A stretch of DNA of 64,000 nt from the NCBI RefSeq assembly GCF_900105145.1, contig NZ_LT629752.1, forward strand, positions 3,229,501 through 3,293,500, given 5' to 3'. This DNA is from Polaribacter sp. KT25b (GTDB lineage: Bacteria > Bacteroidota > Bacteroidia > Flavobacteriales > Flavobacteriaceae). The position numbers and the translations under genes were made by a program. The notes under the pieces are model-generated. The model saw nothing but the letters and a program-made list of their open reading frames with translations, was not told the origin of the DNA and did no database searches. Positions 45,682 through 54,073 of the stretch are shown in pieces. Within the stretch, counting starts at the first letter, position 1, and every line of letters starts with the position of its first letter.

Positions 45682-46803
45682 TTAACTCGTTTTCTTATAA
45701 CTCCAAACAGCTAAACCATTCATAACAAATGCATAAAACAACGTTTTTAATAACTGTGGTAAAATATCCATAAAACCAGAGCCTTTTAACATTACCATTC
45801 GCATTACCTGAACAAAATATTTAATAGGATTAAAATCTGTTAACGTTTGTGCCCATTTTGGCATACTTTCTATTGGTGTAAATAAACCACTCATCAAAAT
45901 AAAAATTACCATAAAAAACCACGCTATAAACATTGCTTGTTGCTGTGTATCTGTAAAGTTTGAAATGAATAAACCAATACCTAAAACCACTAAAATATAA
46001 ATAGTTGTATAAAAATACATCAATAGTAAACTACCAACCATTGGCACATTAAATATAACTTTTGCGATAATTAATCCAACACTTAAAATAGCCAATCCAA
46101 TCACCCAAAACGGAAAAAGTTTTCCTATTATAAACTGACTTTTTTTAATTGGAGTTACGTTAATTTGCTCTAAGGTTCCTATTTCTTTTTCTCTAACAAT
46201 ATTCATCCCAGAAAGAAAAAGTGTAATCATTGTAACCAATAAAACTAGAATACCTGGAACCATATATGTTTTGTAATTCAAAGTGTTGTTGTACCAAAAT
46301 GAAGGAATTGTAGTAATTTGTATGGGTTGATTTTGTTGCTTATCAAATTGAGAAACATTTACTTTTAAATCTTTATTAAAACGTTGAATGATCTGAGTTA
46401 CATACACATTTTCAACACCTGCTGCTGCTCCATCAATAGCATTAATAGTAACTCCTAAAGCTGCTTTTTTTTCTTTTTGAAAATCACGCTCAAAAGACAA
46501 TGGAACTTCTAAAATCACATCAACCTCTCCATTTAACATTGCTTGACTTGCTAATTTTTCTGAAGGAAAATCTGTTAAAACATTAAAATAAGTTGAAGCA
46601 TTAAATTTCTCTACTAATGCTCTAGATGTTGATGTATGATCGTGATCTACATACCCGAATTTTATGTTTTTAACATCAAAAGTTGCTGCGTTTGATAAAA
46701 TTATCAACTGAATTAAAGGCATTACAAAAATGATTGGCAACATTCCTTTATTTCTAAATATTTGCTTGAATTCTTTCTGAATAATAAATAGAATAGTTTT
46801 CAT
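45682..46803 (-). CDS. ABC-2 type permease (YbhR/YbhS-like), second copy
   Basis: 373 residues: one N-terminal membrane segment (about 22-40), a periplasmic domain (about 45-170), then five segments to the C-terminus, the standard ABC-2 export topology. MNIVREKEIGTLEQINVTPIKKSQFIIGKLFPFWVIG is the conserved coupling-loop region. Last gene of the TetR-controlled operon; it begins 1 nt after the stop of the first permease. The two permeases likely form a heterodimer. By analogy with E. coli YbhGFSR the exporter may handle drugs, cations or lipids; the substrate is not readable. Confidence 0.9.
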   Translation of the reverse strand: MKTILFIIQKEFKQIFRNKGMLPIIFVMPLIQLIILSNAATFDVKNIKFGYVDHDHTSTSRALVEKFNASTYFNVLTDFPSEKLASQAMLNGEVDVILEVPLSFERDFQKEKKAALGVTINAIDGAAAGVENVYVTQIIQRFNKDLKVNVSQFDKQQNQPIQITTIPSFWYNNTLNYKTYMVPGILVLLVTMITLFLSGMNIVREKEIGTLEQINVTPIKKSQFIIGKLFPFWVIGLAILSVGLIIAKVIFNVPMVGSLLLMYFYTTIYILVVLGIGLFISNFTDTQQQAMFIAWFFMVIFILMSGLFTPIESMPKWAQTLTDFNPIKYFVQVMRMVMLKGSGFMDILPQLLKTLFYAFVMNGLAVWSYKKTS

Positions 46804-46804
46804 A

Positions 46805-47911
46805 TTACTCCAATCTTATTTTATATTTTTTTACACTTAAGGCTATAAAAAACACTGCCATTCCTAATAAAACTAAGGTTTCTTTCCAGATATATTGCAG
46901 TCCAACACCTTTTAACATAATACCTTTTATAATGATGATAAACCATTTTGCAGGGATAATATTGCTAATCACTTGCAATGGTAATGGCATACTTGTAATC
47001 GGAAAAATAAAGCCCGAAAGTAAAATTACAGGCAACATTAATCCCATTAAAGAAATCATCATTGCTGTTTGCTGTGTTGCAGAAACTGTTGATATTAGAA
47101 TACCTAACGCCAAAGCTGTTATAATAAACAAAACACTTTCCATTCCTAATAAAAATAAACTTCCTTGAACTGGCATTTTGAAAATAAATATGCTCAGAAC
47201 AATAATAACAATCGCATTAATTATAGAAAGAAAAATATAAGGAAAAACTTTACCAATAATTACTTGAAATGGTTTTAATGGAGATACTAATAAAATTTCC
47301 ATAGTTCCTAATTCCTTTTCTTTGGTGATAGAAATAGAAGTCATCATTGCAGAAACAAGCATCAAAATAATAGTCATAACACCAGGAACAAACATATACA
47401 CACTTTTTAACTCTGGATTGTAAACCATATGTGTTTGGGGTACAATTTGATAAACTTGCGCGATACTTTTATTCTGTTCTTTTAAATAACTTTGAAGAAT
47501 AGCGTTTACATAATTACTAATTGTATTTGCAGTATTTGGATCTGTAGCATCCGTAATTACTTGAATATTTGCATTATTTTCTTTGATGATATTTTTACTA
47601 AAATCTTTTTCAAAATTTAAAACAGCTTTTACTTTTCCTTTCTTAAAAACAACTTCGATGTCTGATTCTTTTTCAATAAATTGATTGATGCTAAAGTATT
47701 TTGAAGCAGCTATTTTATTGATAATTTCTTTTGTTGTTGCATCTTTTGAATGATCTAAAATAGCAATATCAACATTATTGATTTCATTTGTAATGGCAAA
47801 ACCAAACAATAAAATTTGAGCAATTGGCATTCCAAATAGAATAAACAACGAACGTTTATCTCTAAATATATGGTAGAATTCCTTTTTTATGAAGCCTATA
47901 AATCTTTTCAT
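46805..47911 (-). CDS. ABC-2 type permease (YbhS/YbhR-like), first copy
   Basis: 368 residues with the same topology as its neighbour: N-terminal membrane segment, periplasmic domain (about 45-170), five C-terminal segments. SITKEKELGTMEILLVSPLKPFQVIIGKVFPYI is the conserved coupling region. Upstream, a 94-nt gap with repeat DNA separates it from the second ATPase gene. Together with the next gene it forms the membrane part of the exporter. Confidence 0.9.
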   Translation of the reverse strand: MKRFIGFIKKEFYHIFRDKRSLFILFGMPIAQILLFGFAITNEINNVDIAILDHSKDATTKEIINKIAASKYFSINQFIEKESDIEVVFKKGKVKAVLNFEKDFSKNIIKENNANIQVITDATDPNTANTISNYVNAILQSYLKEQNKSIAQVYQIVPQTHMVYNPELKSVYMFVPGVMTIILMLVSAMMTSISITKEKELGTMEILLVSPLKPFQVIIGKVFPYIFLSIINAIVIIVLSIFIFKMPVQGSLFLLGMESVLFIITALALGILISTVSATQQTAMMISLMGLMLPVILLSGFIFPITSMPLPLQVISNIIPAKWFIIIIKGIMLKGVGLQYIWKETLVLLGMAVFFIALSVKKYKIRLE

Positions 47912-47913
47912 AA

Positions 47914-47944
47914 GCCCCTTTTAATTTCCCCAAAGGGGAAAAAA
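47914..47944. repeat. Hairpin repeat after the second ATPase gene
   Basis: TTTCCCC-AAA-GGGGAAA (47925-47941) preceded by AGCCCCTTTTAA. GC-rich islands like this stand out in AT-rich DNA and recur between flavobacterial genes. It begins two bases from the permease start codon, so it could influence translation. Confidence 0.5.
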
Positions 47945-48005
47945 CGTATTACGTGATTTCTGTATCTTTAATTTTTTCATTTATCTAATTTTATAGTGTT
48001 TTTTA

Positions 48006-48773
48006 TTATTCTGCTCCCTTCCCTTTGGGAAGGGTTGGGGATGGGCTCCTAGCTAATTTTAAAAACACATCATTCATATCTGCGGCATTAAACTGTTCTT
48101 TTAATTTCTTAGGTGTATCTAAAGCTTCAATTTTACCATTTACCATAATAGAAACACGATCGCAATATTCTGCTTCATCCATATAATGTGTAGTTACAAA
48201 AACGGTTGTTCCATTGTGTGCTGCTTTGTAAATTAGCTCCCAAAATTGTCGTCTAGTAATGGGATCTACGCCACCTGTTGGTTCATCTAAAAAAACAATT
48301 TTTGGGTTATGAATTAAAGCAACTGAAAACGATAATTTTTGTTTCCAACCTAATGGTAATGATCCCACCAAAGAATTTGCAACTTTTTCTAAACCTAATT
48401 CTTCGATTAGAAGTGCAGCTTTTTCTCTTATTTTCTTTCTTGACAAACCATAAATTCCTCCAAAAAAGGTAATATTTTCTTTCACAGTTAAATCGTCATA
48501 TAAAGCAAATTTCTGACTCATATAACCAATGTTTTTTTTGATATCTTCTGCTTGTGTATGCACATCAAAACTTGCAACATTTGCTTTCCCAAAACTTGGG
48601 GTGGAAATACCTATCAACATTTTCATTGCAGTTGTTTTCCCTGCTCCATTTGCTCCTAAAAAACCAAATATTTCTCCTTTTTCAACATCAAAAGAAATAG
48701 CATTAACTGCTGTGAAATCACCAAATATTTTGGTTAAATTTTCTACCTGTATAACTTTATTAGTTTTTTTCAT
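48006..48773 (-). CDS. ABC exporter ATPase, C-terminal-half type (YbhF-like), repeat-extended
   Basis: 255 residues. Walker A is in GANGAGKTTAM, Walker B in IVFLDEPTGGVD, the switch histidine in TTHYMDEAE. The signature LSGG is degenerate (SLPLGWKQKL), as in the second half of YbhF-type fused ATPases. The paralogue at 48842 has a normal signature, so the two would form one heterodimer with one canonical site. The last 14 residues, RSPSPTLPKGKGAE, are translated repeat DNA that replaced the ancestral stop: the preceding FLKLA aligns with the natural end FMELAK of the paralogue. Confidence 0.92.
   Translation of the reverse strand: MKKTNKVIQVENLTKIFGDFTAVNAISFDVEKGEIFGFLGANGAGKTTAMKMLIGISTPSFGKANVASFDVHTQAEDIKKNIGYMSQKFALYDDLTVKENITFFGGIYGLSRKKIREKAALLIEELGLEKVANSLVGSLPLGWKQKLSFSVALIHNPKIVFLDEPTGGVDPITRRQFWELIYKAAHNGTTVFVTTHYMDEAEYCDRVSIMVNGKIEALDTPKKLKEQFNAADMNDVFLKLARSPSPTLPKGKGAE
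48011..48047. repeat. GC-rich hairpin repeat overlapping the end of the ATPase gene
   Basis: CCCTTCCC-TTT-GGGAAGGG (48016-48034) with flanking GTTGGGGATGGGCT. It is translated as the C-terminal tail of the ATPase. Such units are a recurrent intergenic element in flavobacterial genomes in my recollection; here it has moved into coding sequence. Confidence 0.7.
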
Positions 48774-48841
48774 TTTTTATTTTGTCTCATAGAACACATT
48801 CGAAATGTCTTAATAAACCTCTACTTATCTCAAACTGAAAT

Positions 48842-49744
48842 TTATTTTGCTAATTCCATAAAAGTATCTTCAATAGTTGCTTCTGTTTCTTCAATTTGAA
48901 TATCAGTTAGATTTTTAGATTCTAAATATTCCTTTAATTTATTCGGATTAAAATCTAATTTACAATCTGTATAATGTACAAATTCTCCAAATGGATATAC
49001 ACTATGATTCGATTCAAAATCATTTAAACAATTTATTAATTGATACATATTATTTGCGGAAACATTATAAATTGGCTTTGGATAGTGTTTTACAATTGCT
49101 TTTGGCGTGTCAATTTCTAGGATTTTTCCATCCTGAATTAACGCAATTCTGTCACACAAAGCAGCTTCATCCATATAAGGTGTAGAAACCAAAATTGTAA
49201 TGTCTTTTTGTTGCAAACGCTTCAACATTTCCCAAAACTCTTTTCTAGAAACAGGATCAACTCCTGTTGTTGGCTCATCTAAAAACAACACTTTTGGTTT
49301 GTGAATCAAAGCACAACACAAAGCCAATTTTTGCTTCATTCCACCAGAAAGTTTCCCCGCTCTACGATCTTTAAAAGGTTCTATTTGAATATAAATATCT
49401 TTAATTAAATCGTAGTTTTCTTCTATAGTTGTTCCAAAAATAGTAGCAAAAAAATCTAAATTCTCTTCAACGGTTAAATCTTGATACAATGAAAATTTCC
49501 CTGGCATATAGCCAACATTCTTTCTTATACTTTTATAATCTGTAATAACATCAAAACCAGCAACACTTGCTTCACCTTCATTAGCGATTAAAAGCGTAGT
49601 TAAAATTCTAAAAAGCGTTGTTTTACCAGCCCCATCTGGACCAATTAAACCAAAAAGTTCGCCAGGTTTCACTTCAAAAGAAATGTTTTCTAAAGCTTTT
49701 ACTTTTTTATATGATTTTGATATGTTCGTTATTTTAATACTCAT
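48842..49744 (-). CDS. ABC exporter ATPase, N-terminal-half type (YbhF-like)
   Basis: 300 residues from the ATG at 49744, which overlaps the adaptor stop as ATGA; a GTG 18 nt upstream is rejected. Walker A GPDGAGKTTL, signature KLSGGMKQKLALCC, Walker B VLFLDEPTTGVD, D-loop and SPYMDEAA segments are intact. The C-terminal 80 residues are an accessory domain. It pairs with the ATPase encoded 68 nt downstream. In E. coli YbhF both halves are one polypeptide. Confidence 0.92.
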   Translation of the reverse strand: MSIKITNISKSYKKVKALENISFEVKPGELFGLIGPDGAGKTTLFRILTTLLIANEGEASVAGFDVITDYKSIRKNVGYMPGKFSLYQDLTVEENLDFFATIFGTTIEENYDLIKDIYIQIEPFKDRRAGKLSGGMKQKLALCCALIHKPKVLFLDEPTTGVDPVSRKEFWEMLKRLQQKDITILVSTPYMDEAALCDRIALIQDGKILEIDTPKAIVKHYPKPIYNVSANNMYQLINCLNDFESNHSVYPFGEFVHYTDCKLDFNPNKLKEYLESKNLTDIQIEETEATIEDTFMELAK

Positions 49745-50631
49745 TCTGCGGTTGTTATCCACATTTCTGCTGGCATTCCAATTTTTAAACTTCCATCGTT
49801 TACAACATTAATTTTTGCTGCATAAACCAACGCAACTCTTTCTTCTTTGGTTTGAATAATTTTAGGCGTAAACTCAGCTTCAGAAGCTATCCAACTCACA
49901 ACTCCTTTATACGTTTTCATAATGTCTTCACCATCAATTTTAACACTCACTTCCTGTCCTATTTTAATGTCTGATAATTGCGTTTCACTTACATAAACTC
50001 GCAATTCCATAGTACTTAAATCGGCAATTTTATACAAAGGTTTTCCAAAAGCAGTAATCTCGTTTGGTTCTGCATATTTGGTTAAAACGGTACCGTTTAC
50101 AGGATTAATAATTTTACTTTTTTTAATTTGATCATCAATTTGTTTTAATTGAACATCAATATTTTTCAACTCGTTTACAACAGGTGCATTCTGAATTTCG
50201 ACACTCCTAATTTGACTTTTAATAATATCAATTTCTCCAGAAACGTCATCTAATTGTTTTTGTGTACCAGCGTTTTCTTTAAGTAAGTTTTCTATTCTAA
50301 CTTTATTAATTTTAGCAGTTTTCAATTTTGATTTTAACACAGAAATCTGTGATAAAACTCCTTTGGATTTTGAACTAACTACAGATTTAGAAACGACTAA
50401 TTGTTCACGCTTTAAAGCCAATTGCACAGTGTCAATAAAACCAACAAATTGATCTTTTTTCAATTTATCACCTTCATCAATAGTAAACTGAATCAGTTTT
50501 CCGTTATTTTCTGCTGATATTGTTATTTCTGTTGCTTCAAAATTTCCATAACCATCTGCTTTTCCGTTGTCTTTTCCGCAAGAAAATAGTGTTGTAGTAA
50601 TAATACTTACTGCTAATATGTAATTTTTCAT
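49741..50631 (-). CDS. ABC exporter adaptor, HlyD-family lipoprotein (YbhG-like)
   Basis: 296 residues from the ATG at 50631, which begins a clean lipoprotein signal with LFSC and C18 as the lipidation site. An in-frame upstream start (50664) would run into the hairpin repeat and is rejected. After the first lipoyl half (about 30-62) comes a long helical hairpin (about 70-165, repeated KxxL/IxxLKS) and the second lipoyl half (about 170-200, INPVNGTVLTKYAEPNEI). It joins the ABC-2 permeases to the TolC-like channel. Confidence 0.9.
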   Translation of the reverse strand: MKNYILAVSIITTTLFSCGKDNGKADGYGNFEATEITISAENNGKLIQFTIDEGDKLKKDQFVGFIDTVQLALKREQLVVSKSVVSSKSKGVLSQISVLKSKLKTAKINKVRIENLLKENAGTQKQLDDVSGEIDIIKSQIRSVEIQNAPVVNELKNIDVQLKQIDDQIKKSKIINPVNGTVLTKYAEPNEITAFGKPLYKIADLSTMELRVYVSETQLSDIKIGQEVSVKIDGEDIMKTYKGVVSWIASEAEFTPKIIQTKEERVALVYAAKINVVNDGSLKIGMPAEMWITTAE

Positions 50632-50647
50632 TTTGTTTATTTTTTGC

Positions 50648-50719
50648 TCCCGCTGATTCCGCAAATATTCGCAGATTTCTTTCTCTTCCTATCCGCGAAA
50701 ATCTGCGAAATCAGCGGGA
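50648..50719. repeat. Long hairpin repeat between tolC-like and adaptor genes
   Basis: Two 29-nt arms (50648-50676 and 50691-50719) are inverted repeats with about three mismatches; the left arm begins TCCCGCTGATT and the right ends AATCAGCGGGA. GC-rich against its surroundings. A palindromic element of this sequence type is familiar from Bacteroidota intergenic regions. It ends 6 nt before the stop of the TolC-like gene. Confidence 0.75.
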
Positions 50720-50724
50720 TATTT

Positions 50725-51978
50725 TTAATCTCCTTTTATAGTATTGTAATTTGCTTTTGCTAATTCTATTTGTATTCTGTGCTTTAATAAGGTATTTTCT
50801 GCTTCAAATAAATTTGTGAATTCAGTAACAAACACAGAAGAAGTAATGACCCCATTTTTAAGTTGAGACTCTAAAGTTTTCAATACTTTTTTACGAAGTT
50901 TAATAATCTCTAAATCAGAATTTATAAATGCAGAAATTTTCTCAATTTCCTTTTGTTGTTTATTCAGTTCTATATTGGTATTTAGTTTAAAAACTTCCGT
51001 TTCATTTTCAATAAAATCTTTATTTATTGCAACTACTTCTTTTTGTTTTTTATTGGTGTTCCAATCAAAAACATTCCAATGTAATTTAACGCCAACTGTA
51101 TAAAATGTTTGAAAAGAGTTGTCAAGCATATTTAATCCTGGATTACCATAACCACCTGTTGCAAAACCATTTAATTTCGGTAAGTTTTTCTTTGAAATAA
51201 GCGATTCATAATTATTCACCTCTTCTTTCTTCAATTGAAATAATTCTAATTCAGGTCTGTTAATTTCGTTTTGTAATTGTGTTCTAATTAAAGGTTTTTC
51301 AAATTTTGTTAAACTATTAAAGGGCTTTCCTATCAAACTTGATAACGTTTCGATTAAAGATGATTTTCTATTTTCAACCTCAATAAACTGCTGTTTAATT
51401 TTTAACAATTCGGCTTCTAAAACACTATCTGAAGCAGGTAATAATGTTCCGTATTTAATACCCGATTTTACTTCCTTTAATTTAGATTGTAACTGAAGCT
51501 CTTTCGCTTCTAATAATTTGAAAGATTCTTGCGCTAATAGAATTGAAAAATACAGCTGATTAATTTGTGTTTTTAATTGATACATATTCGCATCAATCTG
51601 TTTTTGCTTCGTTTTTAACTGCCCTTGTTTTATTTTTAAATTAGCATCTGTTAAACCTCCATTATAAATAAGCTGATTTATAGAAAATGTTGCTCTATAT
51701 TGATCTTTATTTAAAGGTTCAACACCAGACATTGCTGCAGGAAATTCAATAACATCCGATTGATAAGTTGCTTGTGCATCCAAATTAAATTGAGGCAATT
51801 TAGAATTCGAGATAATTTCTTTATCTATTTGATGCTGGTTTTCTAATAGTTGATGTTGTTTTATCAAAGGATAGTTTGTTTCTACCAAATTGTAACACTC
51901 ATTTAGCGTTAAACTTTCTTGTGAAAATGCACCAAAGCTTAGAATTGTTAGCATTAAAATGAATACTATTTTTTTCAT
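50725..51978 (-). CDS. TolC-like outer-membrane channel protein (ABC operon)
   Basis: 417 residues. A signal peptide (about 1-19, ending GAFSQ) is followed by the helical outer-membrane efflux protein pattern. LNECYNLVETNYPLIKQHQL is the typical N-terminal segment, with coiled-coil stretches near 115-200 and 310-400. It starts one nucleotide after the TetR stop, so it is controlled by that repressor. It is distinct from the TolC-like protein at 42317, so each exporter has its own channel. Confidence 0.9.
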   Translation of the reverse strand: MKKIVFILMLTILSFGAFSQESLTLNECYNLVETNYPLIKQHQLLENQHQIDKEIISNSKLPQFNLDAQATYQSDVIEFPAAMSGVEPLNKDQYRATFSINQLIYNGGLTDANLKIKQGQLKTKQKQIDANMYQLKTQINQLYFSILLAQESFKLLEAKELQLQSKLKEVKSGIKYGTLLPASDSVLEAELLKIKQQFIEVENRKSSLIETLSSLIGKPFNSLTKFEKPLIRTQLQNEINRPELELFQLKKEEVNNYESLISKKNLPKLNGFATGGYGNPGLNMLDNSFQTFYTVGVKLHWNVFDWNTNKKQKEVVAINKDFIENETEVFKLNTNIELNKQQKEIEKISAFINSDLEIIKLRKKVLKTLESQLKNGVITSSVFVTEFTNLFEAENTLLKHRIQIELAKANYNTIKGD

Positions 51979-51979
51979 C

Positions 51980-52594
51980 TTATTTTTTTATTGAATTAAT
52001 TATAAAATCGGCAACTTCAGTTTTACGTTCCTCTATTATTTGCTGAAAAGCAGTATCATCTGCATTTATTAAGTTTTGAATTAATGGTTTCGCTATAAAA
52101 GGAAATACATTTAATGCCAAAATATTAATAAACAATTGTGCTGCTTTTATCTTTTTGATAACACCTTTTTCAACTTCAAAATCAACTTGTTTTTTAAATT
52201 TTTCAAGATTTGGAAATGCACTATTTTCCTTCATTTTTAAAATAAAATCAGGATTTCTGTTCAATTCTTGAATAATAAAATTTGGTAGATAAGGATGTTC
52301 TACAATAAATGAAATATAGTTTGATGAAAAATTTCTCACCTTTTCCTCAATAGATGAATCATCGTTTAATATAGTATTTAATTGAGGTGCTAATAATGAA
52401 AAGGCATTTTTAAAAACCGCCTCAAAAAGCAATTGTTTGCTTCTATAATAATAATGAAGCATCGCCTTATTGATACCTGCTTCATTTGCAATTTCTTGCA
52501 TACGAGCACCATCCATCCCTTTTGTTTGAAAAATAGATTTTGCAGCTTCTAAAATTAGACCTTCAGTATTTTCGTTTTTCTTACTTTTCATCAT
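51980..52594 (-). CDS. TetR-family repressor (CecR-like)
   Basis: 204 residues. The N-terminal HTH (about 10-58) has ILEAAKSIFQTKGMDGARMQEIANEAGINKAMLHYYYRSKQLLFEAVF-type sequence, the TetR pattern; a ligand-binding helical domain follows. Two adjacent Met codons begin the protein; either may be used. First gene of the exporter operon, as ybiH/cecR precedes ybhGFSR in E. coli. A perfect 16-bp palindrome 13 nt before the start overlaps the predicted transcription start, the expected autorepression operator. Confidence 0.93.
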   Translation of the reverse strand: MMKSKKNENTEGLILEAAKSIFQTKGMDGARMQEIANEAGINKAMLHYYYRSKQLLFEAVFKNAFSLLAPQLNTILNDDSSIEEKVRNFSSNYISFIVEHPYLPNFIIQELNRNPDFILKMKENSAFPNLEKFKKQVDFEVEKGVIKKIKAAQLFINILALNVFPFIAKPLIQNLINADDTAFQQIIEERKTEVADFIINSIKK

Positions 52595-52606
52595 TAACTA
52601 AACAGT

Positions 52607-52630
52607 TTAACCAATTGGTTAACAAATGTA
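52607..52630 (-). promoter_or_regulatory. TetR operator overlapping the exporter promoter
   Basis: TTAACCAATTGGTTAA (52607-52622), a perfect 16-bp palindrome, directly follows the -7 element TACATTTG on the minus strand (plus 52623-52630). The start of transcription would fall inside the palindrome, so bound repressor would block RNA polymerase. Confidence 0.75.
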
Positions 52631-52632
52631 CA

Positions 52633-52669
52633 AAAAATAATCAAACTCACTTTATGTTTGATTATTTTT
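52633..52669 (-). terminator. Terminator of the cytochrome bd operon
   Basis: A 14-bp stem (52633-52646 with 52656-52669, core AATAATCAAAC) with a 9-nt loop and T runs on both sides. It ends the operon whose last gene stops at 52674 and lies immediately before the tetR promoter. Confidence 0.85.
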
Positions 52670-52673
52670 CTAA

Positions 52674-52970
52674 TTATTTATTCATTTTGGCAATTATCCA
52701 TTTTGCGGATAATAAACCAATTACACCACCAAAAAGAGATACGATCATATTTACAGTAAATAAAGCAATATTTACATTTCCTGTTTTCATAATTGTCATC
52801 GGGTCAAAACCAAGTCTACTAAACATTTTAATAAAAAATATACTTCCAAAAATACCTGTTATTGTATTTCCTATAAATTGTAACGAGTATTTCTTTAAAA
52901 AAACAGCTAAAAGATTTGCACCAATCATTCCAACAAAAATACTAATGATTGAAATAAGTGTATCTGTCAT
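52674..52970 (-). CDS. Small three-segment membrane protein after cydB
   Basis: 98 residues, mostly hydrophobic with about three membrane segments (about 5-24, 30-48 and 65-90); glycine-rich motifs FIGNTITGIFGSIFF and VSLFGGVIGLLSAKW. It follows cydB by 20 nt and precedes the operon terminator. It does not look like CydX (too long); it may be an uncharacterised accessory membrane protein. An overlapping plus-strand frame (52540-53031) is not considered real. Confidence 0.7.
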   Translation of the reverse strand: MTDTLISIISIFVGMIGANLLAVFLKKYSLQFIGNTITGIFGSIFFIKMFSRLGFDPMTIMKTGNVNIALFTVNMIVSLFGGVIGLLSAKWIIAKMNK

Positions 52971-52990
52971 TATATCATTTATTACGTTAA

Positions 52991-54067
52991 TTAATGCTCT
53001 CCATAACCAACATTATCCATTTTTCCTTTAAAAACTCGATACTGAATCACCATATAAATGGCCACTAAAACAACTGCTATTGGAAACCAATATAAACCAA
53101 CAGACAATCCGTATTCTTCTGCGGCAACATTATATAAAGTTAAATCTGGATTTATATTGTTTGTTGATGGCAAAACTTTGGGGAAAATTGATGCTACTGT
53201 TGAAGTTAATCCGCCAAGTAAAAATAAAGAACTAAATAAAAATCCTAATCCGTGTTTTTTAAATGATTTCACTTTAAAAAGACCAAATAATCCCGTAAAA
53301 GTGATCATTGGAAAAATAAATAACCAAGGTTTATCTAAGAAATTATGAAACGGTTTTGGCTCGATAATATGCCAAACAAAAAGCGAAATAATTACCAAAC
53401 CTAATAACACAAAATTCAAATTAAAAATAACTTTTTTTAGCTTTTCATTAATGTCTGAATTGGTTTTAAAAATAATCCAATTAGCACCATGAATTGTTAA
53501 AGCTACCACACCAATTACACCTAATAAAACAGTAAACCAATCTAAAATACCAAGTTGTTCTGTTTGTGGACTAAAAGTTGGATTCCAAAGTGGTAAAAAG
53601 AAATAATGCGCTTCGTGTGTAGAAACTCCATTTACAACATTACCTAAATTTACACCTCTAACAACATTACCTAAAGCAACTCCAAAAAATAAAGCTAGCA
53701 ATAAACTAGAAATTCCAAAAGCTTTATCCCAAATAGATTCCCACATTTTGTTATGTACTTGCCCTCTTAATTCTAAACCAATTGCTCTAAAAATAAGCAA
53801 CCACAAAATCATAATTAATGGTAAGTAAAAACCACTAAAAGAAGATGCATATAAAGTAGGAAAAGCAAAAAACAAAACACCTCCTGCTGCAATTAACCAA
53901 ACTTCATTGGCATCCCAGAAAGGACCAATTGCATTTGTAATTGCTTTTTTATCTTTTTCTTTTTTTGCAAAAAATAAATGAATAATTCCTGCGCCAAAAT
54001 CATAACCATCTAAAATTACATAAACAGCTAACATTGTCATTAAAACGATATACCAAAATAATTCCAT
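52991..54067 (-). CDS. cydB: Cytochrome bd ubiquinol oxidase subunit II
   Basis: 358 residues with about eight to nine membrane segments. The N-terminal VILDGYDFGAGIIHLFF and GPFWDANEVWLIAAGGVLFFAFP segments are diagnostic of CydB. It partners CydA in quinol oxidation with high oxygen affinity, also linked to sulfide, peroxide and NO tolerance since bd oxidases resist sulfide. Starts 6 nt after cydA. Confidence 0.95.
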   Translation of the reverse strand: MELFWYIVLMTMLAVYVILDGYDFGAGIIHLFFAKKEKDKKAITNAIGPFWDANEVWLIAAGGVLFFAFPTLYASSFSGFYLPLIMILWLLIFRAIGLELRGQVHNKMWESIWDKAFGISSLLLALFFGVALGNVVRGVNLGNVVNGVSTHEAHYFFLPLWNPTFSPQTEQLGILDWFTVLLGVIGVVALTIHGANWIIFKTNSDINEKLKKVIFNLNFVLLGLVIISLFVWHIIEPKPFHNFLDKPWLFIFPMITFTGLFGLFKVKSFKKHGLGFLFSSLFLLGGLTSTVASIFPKVLPSTNNINPDLTLYNVAAEEYGLSVGLYWFPIAVVLVAIYMVIQYRVFKGKMDNVGYGEH

Positions 54068-54073
54068 AATTTA

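Noticed and set aside
50632..50664. Longer N-terminus for the ABC adaptor
   Set aside because: It would begin inside the hairpin repeat and bury the lipoprotein signal that starts cleanly at 50631.
52540..53031. 163-codon plus-strand frame opposite tetR, the small membrane protein and cydB
   Set aside because: It runs antisense to well supported minus-strand genes, crosses the strong terminator and the TetR operator, and starts at TTG inside tetR.
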